A DNA stretch of 64,000 nt from Bimuria novae-zelandiae CBS 107.79. Taxonomy: Eukaryota; Ascomycota; Dothideomycetes; Pleosporales; Didymosphaeriaceae. The translations under genes were made by a program, and so were the position numbers. Shown one piece after another: positions 58,185-64,000 of this stretch. Position 1 is the stretch's first letter, and every line of letters begins with the position of its first letter. The notes under the pieces were generated by a model. That model saw nothing but the letters and a program-made list of their open reading frames with translations. It was not told the DNA's origin and did no database searches. The stretch covers positions 246,347-310,346 of the forward strand of contig ML976723.1 of NCBI GenBank assembly GCA_010015655.1, given 5' to 3'.

Positions 58185-58421
58185 GAACGCAAGAAGGAGT
58201 CTCTCTTCTACTTGTGTACAACCTGTTTATTAATCTATCGTTTGGATCTGAATAAGCAACCTTGTTGATTTGATTGTGCTGTACACACCTTTAATACCAA
58301 CGCCCTTAGTGACAGGCGCAAGCTATCACTACAACCCTCTCCCGTCCTACCAGTACTCCTGCCCGAGAACCAACCTTAGCCCCTTAGAGAATAGCTACCT
58401 CTTTGGGATCTTAACAGCTAG

Positions 58422-58913
58422 CCCCACTTAGGCCTGTATATAACTAGGCCTAAATAGTACCTAATACCAAGTTAAATCAAATTAATAAATTAATAAATAA
58501 GTTAAATATAAAGATATAAACCTATCTCTAAGCACTTATATACTTGGCTTACTTAAAGTGCTTAAGGCAAGCATGGCAAGTATAGTAAGTAGGTATAGTA
58601 GTCTTATATTTTTACTTAATTTACTAGGGTCGAATGTGTCAAGTAGTTACGTAACCCCCTTTATACTATATTACTATTAGTTACTATAAAGCCTATAGGC
58701 GCCCTAGAGTCTAAGGGGAGTAGTGCTTATTATAGACTCTAATATAAAAAAGATTAAGTAGTATTAAATTAAGTTTTAATATATATATAATATATTAAAT
58801 AAGCGAGCTATACAGGTAAGTAAGCACGCTACTTTATTAACTTTTTATAATATATTTAATAAGTAAGTGCGCTACTCTATGAACGTTTTATAACACGTTA
58901 CTATTATAAGGGC
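58422..58913. other. AT-rich RIP-degraded spacer
   Basis: No coding content is seen between the solo LTR and the gypsy 5' LTR. Confidence 0.55.
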
Positions 58914-59365
58914 TGTTACGACCACGAACCCCACAAGGATAAAGAAGCCAGACAATTACGCCAAGAGAGTAATTATTGACGAAGTAGCAGAGTTAACAGG
59001 ACCTAACGGGGCGCAGGGTAGCTTAGTTAGCAGTTACGTGACGAAGTCCCGCATAAAGGGAAGTCCTATAGGACTACTATAGTCCCTGGGACTACAGGGC
59101 CTTGGCGGGACTACGAAGAAGGAATAGGCTAGTATATAGTGTGGCGACTTTCCTATTGTTATTTCCTTCCTCGTAGTTAACTTATATATCTTTTGTGCGA
59201 GTACGTTCTCCTATATAGACTAATAGTTATCTTATTTATTATAAGATTAGATTGTCTAGCCGCGCTAAGTGTCGCATTAACTTGTACTACTAAATAATCT
59301 GTGAAGCACCACGATATCTTACCACCCTAACCTAGATTAGAACAAGGTGTGAGAGCCTTATAACA
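58914..59365 (+). repeat. 5' LTR of the gypsy element
   Basis: Begins TGTTACGACC and ends CCTTATAACA, giving TGTTA/TAACA inverted ends over 452 bp. It cannot be confirmed against the 3' LTR, which is outside the window. Confidence 0.6.
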
Positions 59366-59386
59366 CTTTAACTACCCTATAGTATA

Positions 59387-61330
59387 ATAGCAGGACCTAG
59401 TTCGACCACCGCAGCTCCGGCACCTAAGGAAAAGACCCTAGGAGAGATAGTTATCGAACAAGCGGCTCAGATAGCCTAGTTACAGGAAATTATCAACCAG
59501 ATAAGCGAAAAGATGAGCTAATAAGAAAATGCGAAACATTAACTAAAGGTCCCGAAGCCCGAACCCTATTTAGGAAAGGGTTACCCAGGAACGTTCCTAA
59601 TCCAGATAGAACTATTTATCTATTACAACCTAGAAAAGTTTAATATAGAACAAGACAAGATCCTAGTTACCTATATAAATATGCAAGACAAGGCAGCCGC
59701 GTAGGCTAGACTAATAATTAATAATTTCCTTAAGAATAGTAAATTAGAGGATTGTAGTTTAGACGCCACTAAAGACGCCTTTAAGGACTAGGAGTCTTTT
59801 TATAAGGCCATGAAAGGAATGTTTGGCACCATTAATAAAGGATATTAAGCCAAAATACGCCTCCAGCGCCTACGTTAGGAGAAATCGGTAGTACTCTATA
59901 CACTAGAGTTTAAATAGATTATGGCAGAACTTGAAGGATGGGGAGAAGCCCCACTTATAATTGCCTACTATAACGGACTAAAAGAATTGGTTAAAGACAA
60001 ATTGGTCCACTAAGGAAAAGCAGACGACCTGGAAAAACTTATTAATAATGTAATTAAAGTAGATAATCGCCTGTACGAACGCAAGCTAGAAAAACAGCAT
60101 AGTACTAGGCTACTTACTAGAAAAGAGAATTAATCTAGGCCCGCAGGAAGAGACCAGGACGGAGATGTTATTATAACTAATAAAGCCTAATAGTATAAAA
60201 AGAAGAACGGCAAGGGAAAACAGCTGTATAGACTAAAGAAGAGTTACTAGGGCAAGAACGGCATCTTGTAGGAAGAGCGAGAACAGAGGTTTAAAGATAA
60301 AGCCTGCCTCTAATGTAGTAAGCTAGGCTACTTCGCTAAAGACTGCAATAATTAGGAGACTAAGGTTAATATAACTAACCTCCTACGAGTGGCTATAGTC
60401 ACCCTTACGCTAGTAGAAGCCAACGGAGTGGATCTTACGCAGGAGATCCCGGAACCAATAGAAGAGAAAGAGGAATAAAAGACCCTTCCTAAGTACTAGA
60501 TCTTCTAAAGACTGGCTAATAACACCTACTGGATGTGCAGCAGTGCGCTACATTAATTATCTTAGTGTGAGGTAAAAGTAATTGTCTAAGGGGCACACGC
60601 ATGGGACGCCTACTGGCTAGCGGAGAAACTATAGGGGCGCCCAAAATAATACCTACGCCAGATCACGATACAGGAACGATATAAATACGCTAAATGGTGG
60701 CAATGCACGCGTAAAGGATGCTAATAACACTCTAAGGCTAGAGTTAGGGCCTCTTATTTTCCAGGAGGTTTAGAATACTATAGGCTAAAGCAGAGCCAGT
60801 GCAGCGTGCCTAATAATTACTATAAGTACTTTCTAGCCTATTAGGCTAAGCACTATAAATGGAATAGTTAGCATTAATATTTTAATATTACCTATAAGCT
60901 ATATAGGTAGTAGAAGTTCGAAACAGGCTAGTTTCCTTAGGGCTTAGACCCTCGCGACACTAGCATAATAATAGGGAATACGCAGCTAGAAAGAAACGCG
61001 GACTACTTATTAATTAGGTAAGAATAATGTAACTTATAGTGCTTCGCACACCTAAGTCTGCAGGAAGAGGCAGCCTCCTTAGATAGCTATTTAGGGCATA
61101 ATGTATTAGCCTAGAACGAATGCCTTACTCTAAATTGCCCGTAATATGGGAATTAAGGAGTATACAAATCTAATAAGATTAGAGAGACTTACGCCCTGTA
61201 TTAATAGTAATATAAGTAGCACTAAATTAAGAAAGTCTCTAAGCTATCTAAGGTCTAAGACTGGATTAAGGAAGCCAACGCTAGTTGGCCTAAAACCTTA
61301 AACAAAGGGTCTAATAATTTAAAAAACTAA
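59387..61330 (+). pseudogene. gypsy gag polyprotein remnant
   Basis: The frame reads AGPSSTTAAPAPKEKTLGEI right after an ATA at 59387-59389 that was probably the ATG start. Next come PYLGKGYPGTFLIQIELFIY (the gag capsid region), ELEGWGEAPLIIAYYNGLKE and LYERKLEKQ. The zinc knuckle at about 60305-60350 reads C-L-stop-C-S-K-L-G-Y-F-A-K-D-C, where the stop replaces Gln and Tyr replaces the zinc-binding His. The same frame continues open, apart from RIP stops, for another 0.9 kb. Confidence 0.75.
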
Positions 61331-61377
61331 ATTATTACTAGGTAACAAGCCACACTAGTAATAGTGCGATTATTATA

Positions 61378-64000
61378 GCTTATTAAGTGGACACTCGTAG
61401 AATCGAGAAACGCTTAATTAAAGACATTACAGTATATAGATATCGTGTTATAGCACTAATCGACCTAGGGGCAGACGCGTGTCTAATCGCCCCGCGAGTG
61501 GTTAAGAAGTATAATATGCTATATCGTAATAAGAAAACACTACTGCAAATAGGACTCGCGGACAGGACTTAATTATAAGGATACGGTAATAGTTGGCTGC
61601 GCCTCAAGACGGCGCTGGTACAAGTTAATATAAAAGGCCTAGAGAGCCAACACGTCTTCACCATTGCGGAGATGGGAGACATCGAAGCCATTATTAAATA
61701 TAAATGGCTAGAATAATACAATCTATAGATAGACTGGATTAAACGAATAATCCTTCCCTAGGACCTACTAGCAAAGGCTTAGGCGAGCCTTAGTGGGAGG
61801 GAAACTTCCTAACCTTAGGCGAGAAAAAGGAGTCGACTATCTAGGATACAAGAAATATTAGTATACAAGATAAATAAGATCTTAAAGCAACACCTAGGGC
61901 GGGTGCACTGCATATAGGTCCGGGAGACTAAGATAGTCCTAGACAACCCTAGTCTGCCAGAAGAATACAAGGAATTCGTAGACCTATTCAAGGAACACGA
62001 CAAGACTGTCCTACCTAAACACAAGGAGTAGGATCATGAGATACTACTAGTAGAGGGAGCCAAGCTATAGCTAGAACGCCTAAGGCCCCTTACCTATAAA
62101 TAAGAAAAAGAGTTAAAAGAGCTAATACAGAAGAATCTACGCTTAGGGAAATAGTAGCCTAGTTAGAGTCTTATAGCCTTCCCTATACTCTTTGTTCGCA
62201 AAAAAGACGGCAGGCTACGACTCTGTGTAGATTATAGATAGCTAAACGCCGTGACGATTAAGAATCGCTACCTATTACCACTAATAACGGAGCTTATGGA
62301 TAGACTCTGAGGAGCTAAATACTTCACGAAATTCAACGTCCGGGATGGATTCTACAGGATTCGAATTACGAAAGGGTACGAGTGGAAAACGGCGTTCCGC
62401 ACACGATATAGCCTTTTTAAGTACATAGTTATGCCTATAGGGCTAACTAACGCACTAGTAACCTTTCAGGAGTTAATAAATTAAGTACTATATAAATACT
62501 TAGACGTATTCTGCACGGCGTACCTCGACGATATCTTAATATACTTACACGGAACCTTGGAAGAGCATAAAGGACATGTACGCAAAGTACTATAAAAGTT
62601 ATAAGAGTATTAATTACTCCTACACCCTAAGAAGTGCGAGTTCTATGTTACTAAGACAGAATATTTGGGATTTGTGATATCCCAAGAAGGTATTAAGATA
62701 GACCCGAAGAAGATCGCGACAATAGAAGAATAGCTACTACTATAATTAGTAAAAGATATCTAGTCTTTCTTAGGCTTTACTAACTTCTATCGCAAATTTA
62801 TTAGGAACTACTTAAAGACGACCGCTCCATTAACGGAACTTATAAAGATAGGAAAATGGCGACCTCTATAAAAGGTAGAAATAGTAGCTTTCGAGCAGCT
62901 TAAACGCCTATTCCTAACGGCACCCCTACTATAGATGTACGACCCAGAGCGGCGACATCGCATCTACACGGATACATTAGACTATGCGCTGGGGGCCGTA
63001 TTATTGCAAGAGTGCGACGATGGTAAATAGACACCTGTCTTCTATTACGCACGCAAGCTCTTAGGAGTAGAACTAAATTATAAAATTTATAATAAAGAGT
63101 TACTTGTAATTATTAACTATTTTAAGTAATAGGAAGCGCAGCTTAAAGGAGTAAAGCACTAGACGGAGGTCTTTTTAGATTACCTTAACCTTACGCGCTT
63201 TATAACCATAAAGAAGCTTAATTAATAATAGGCTAGATAGTTAGAATAGATAGCGGAATTCGACTTCCGCATCACCTATTTACCTAGCAACTTAAACGCC
63301 GCAGTAGACGCACTTAGTAGGCGTTTAGATCTTATAAAAGAAGATAATAGAAGTAACTATATTATAATCCTAACCTACGCAAAGGACGGAACCCTTCGCT
63401 ATAATAAAATATAACTTGCGCTAGTACTAGAAGCACGGCGCGCGGATCTCACCTATTATAGGCTAGTTATAAAAGAGATACAGGATTATAATAGGCTTAA
63501 GGATAAGAATTGCTAAGTATATAATTTTTACTAAGCCACAAAATTAATAGCACGGGACTATTAAAACTATATCTAGATTAGTAAGCAGATGGCTCTGCTG
63601 CTAATTAAAAAACTACACGAAGACAAGGATTAGGGACACCTAGGGATCGCCAAAATAACGCATTAAATCGCGAACGAATATGCTATCCCTAGGCTACGCC
63701 AGGCGGTATAGAAGGTTTTAGGCAACTGTTTGGCCTGTCACAAGAATAAGCCTAAGAGATATAAGCCTTATGGCCTCTTACAACCACTGTAGCCGCCCCT
63801 AAGACCATAGTTAAGCGTGACTATAGACTTTATCGTGAAGCTACTGGCATTACTAGCACTAGGGAACAAGGATCCCTCTAACTTAATCTTAGTTATAATC
63901 TATTAACTTACTAAGGAGTCGAGGTTTGTGCTAATTAGGGAAGCTATATTAGTAGAAGAACTAGCCTATATAGTGGAATAAGAACTAATATCACAGGTTA
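61378..64000 (+). pseudogene. gypsy pol remnant: protease, reverse transcriptase, RNase H, integrase (partial)
   Basis: Pol lies in a different frame from gag. The retropepsin core reads ALIDLGADACLIAP at about 61450-61495; the expected DSG is DLG, a C-to-T change. Reverse transcriptase shows FVRKKDGRLRLCVDYR, YSLFKYIVMPIGLTNA and an intact AYLDDILIYL core at about 62515-62545. The RNase H start IYTDTLDYALGAVLLQE follows. Integrase shows the zinc-binding HEDKD, GHLGIAKI, CLACHKNKPKRYKPYG and the first catalytic region VTIDFIVK at about 63820. Many TAG/TAA stops are present. It runs off the window. Confidence 0.85.

Larger units (their letters stand above)
57984..58421. mobile_element. solo LTR with 5-bp target duplication
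   Basis: The 428-bp unit 57989-58416 begins TGTTAAGATCC and ends GGGATCTTAACA, i.e. TG...CA with inverted termini. Direct GCTAG copies lie immediately outside (57984-57988 and 58417-58421). No internal retrotransposon sequence is attached on either side. The unit is far less RIP-damaged than its surroundings, so it is a recombined single LTR of a family whose other copies lie elsewhere. Confidence 0.85.
58914..64000 (+). mobile_element. Ty3/gypsy retrotransposon, RIP-inactivated, truncated by the window end
   Basis: A putative 5' LTR is followed by gag, retropepsin, reverse transcriptase, RNase H and the start of integrase, the gypsy order. The 3' LTR lies beyond the window. Stops at CAG, CAA and TGG positions occur throughout, while frames are largely kept, so damage is by point mutation rather than indels. 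Confidence 0.9.

Noticed and set aside
1..64000. tRNA or rRNA genes
   Set aside because: No cloverleaf with A and B boxes or ribosomal segment was recognised by eye; a covariance-model search would be needed to exclude small RNAs.

Overview
The window comes from a filamentous ascomycete (Pezizomycotina). The evidence is short spliceosomal introns (about 46-70 nt, GTAAGT-type donors, CTGAC-type branch sites), typical fungal families (Zn2Cys6 and C2H2 regulators, a PTH11/rhodopsin-type receptor, a HET-domain gene, mannitol-1-phosphate dehydrogenase, Pns1) and transposons turned TpA-rich and full of TAG/TAA stops, the footprint of repeat-induced point mutation (RIP). A Dothideomycete/Pleosporales host is plausible but cannot be settled from sequence alone.

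Layout. 1-9.1 kb: a broken short-chain dehydrogenase, an intact secreted berberine-bridge-type FAD oxidase, an intact PTH11-like receptor and a broken trypsin-like protease. 9.7-10.9 kb: a RIP-mutated Tc1-like element. 10.9-25 kb: a gene-dense block with an unrecognised 680-codon gene carrying one in-frame TAG, a Zn2Cys6 factor, two small MGCxxSK glycine-rich proteins in tandem, mannitol-1-phosphate 5-dehydrogenase and the transporter-like Pns1. 25.3-26.7 kb: a decayed gene of an unrecognised family.

28.0-37.3 kb is a nested transposon island. An outer DDE element with terminal inverted repeats (TIRs) of about 120 bp has its left TIR split by a second DDE element, which is flanked by GATCT duplications. 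An intact, RIP-free piggyBac-type element sits inside the outer one. 37.3-41.8 kb holds a HET-domain gene and two more decayed members of the family seen at 25 kb. 44-52.4 kb is again genic: a C2H2 factor, a CHORD-like zinc protein, a small secreted protein and an alpha/beta hydrolase.

53.9-64 kb is mostly repeats: a Tc1-like element with 37-bp perfect TIRs, AT-rich RIP-degraded DNA, a solo LTR with 5-bp target duplications, and a RIP-inactivated Ty3/gypsy element that runs off the window end.

The genes do not form one pathway. The overall picture is an accessory, repeat-bounded region. Secreted enzymes, a receptor, a candidate effector-like protein and HET-type material sit beside transposons. 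Several host genes carry single TAG nonsense codons or G-to-A-type active-site changes, as if RIP had spilled over or the genes were once duplicated.
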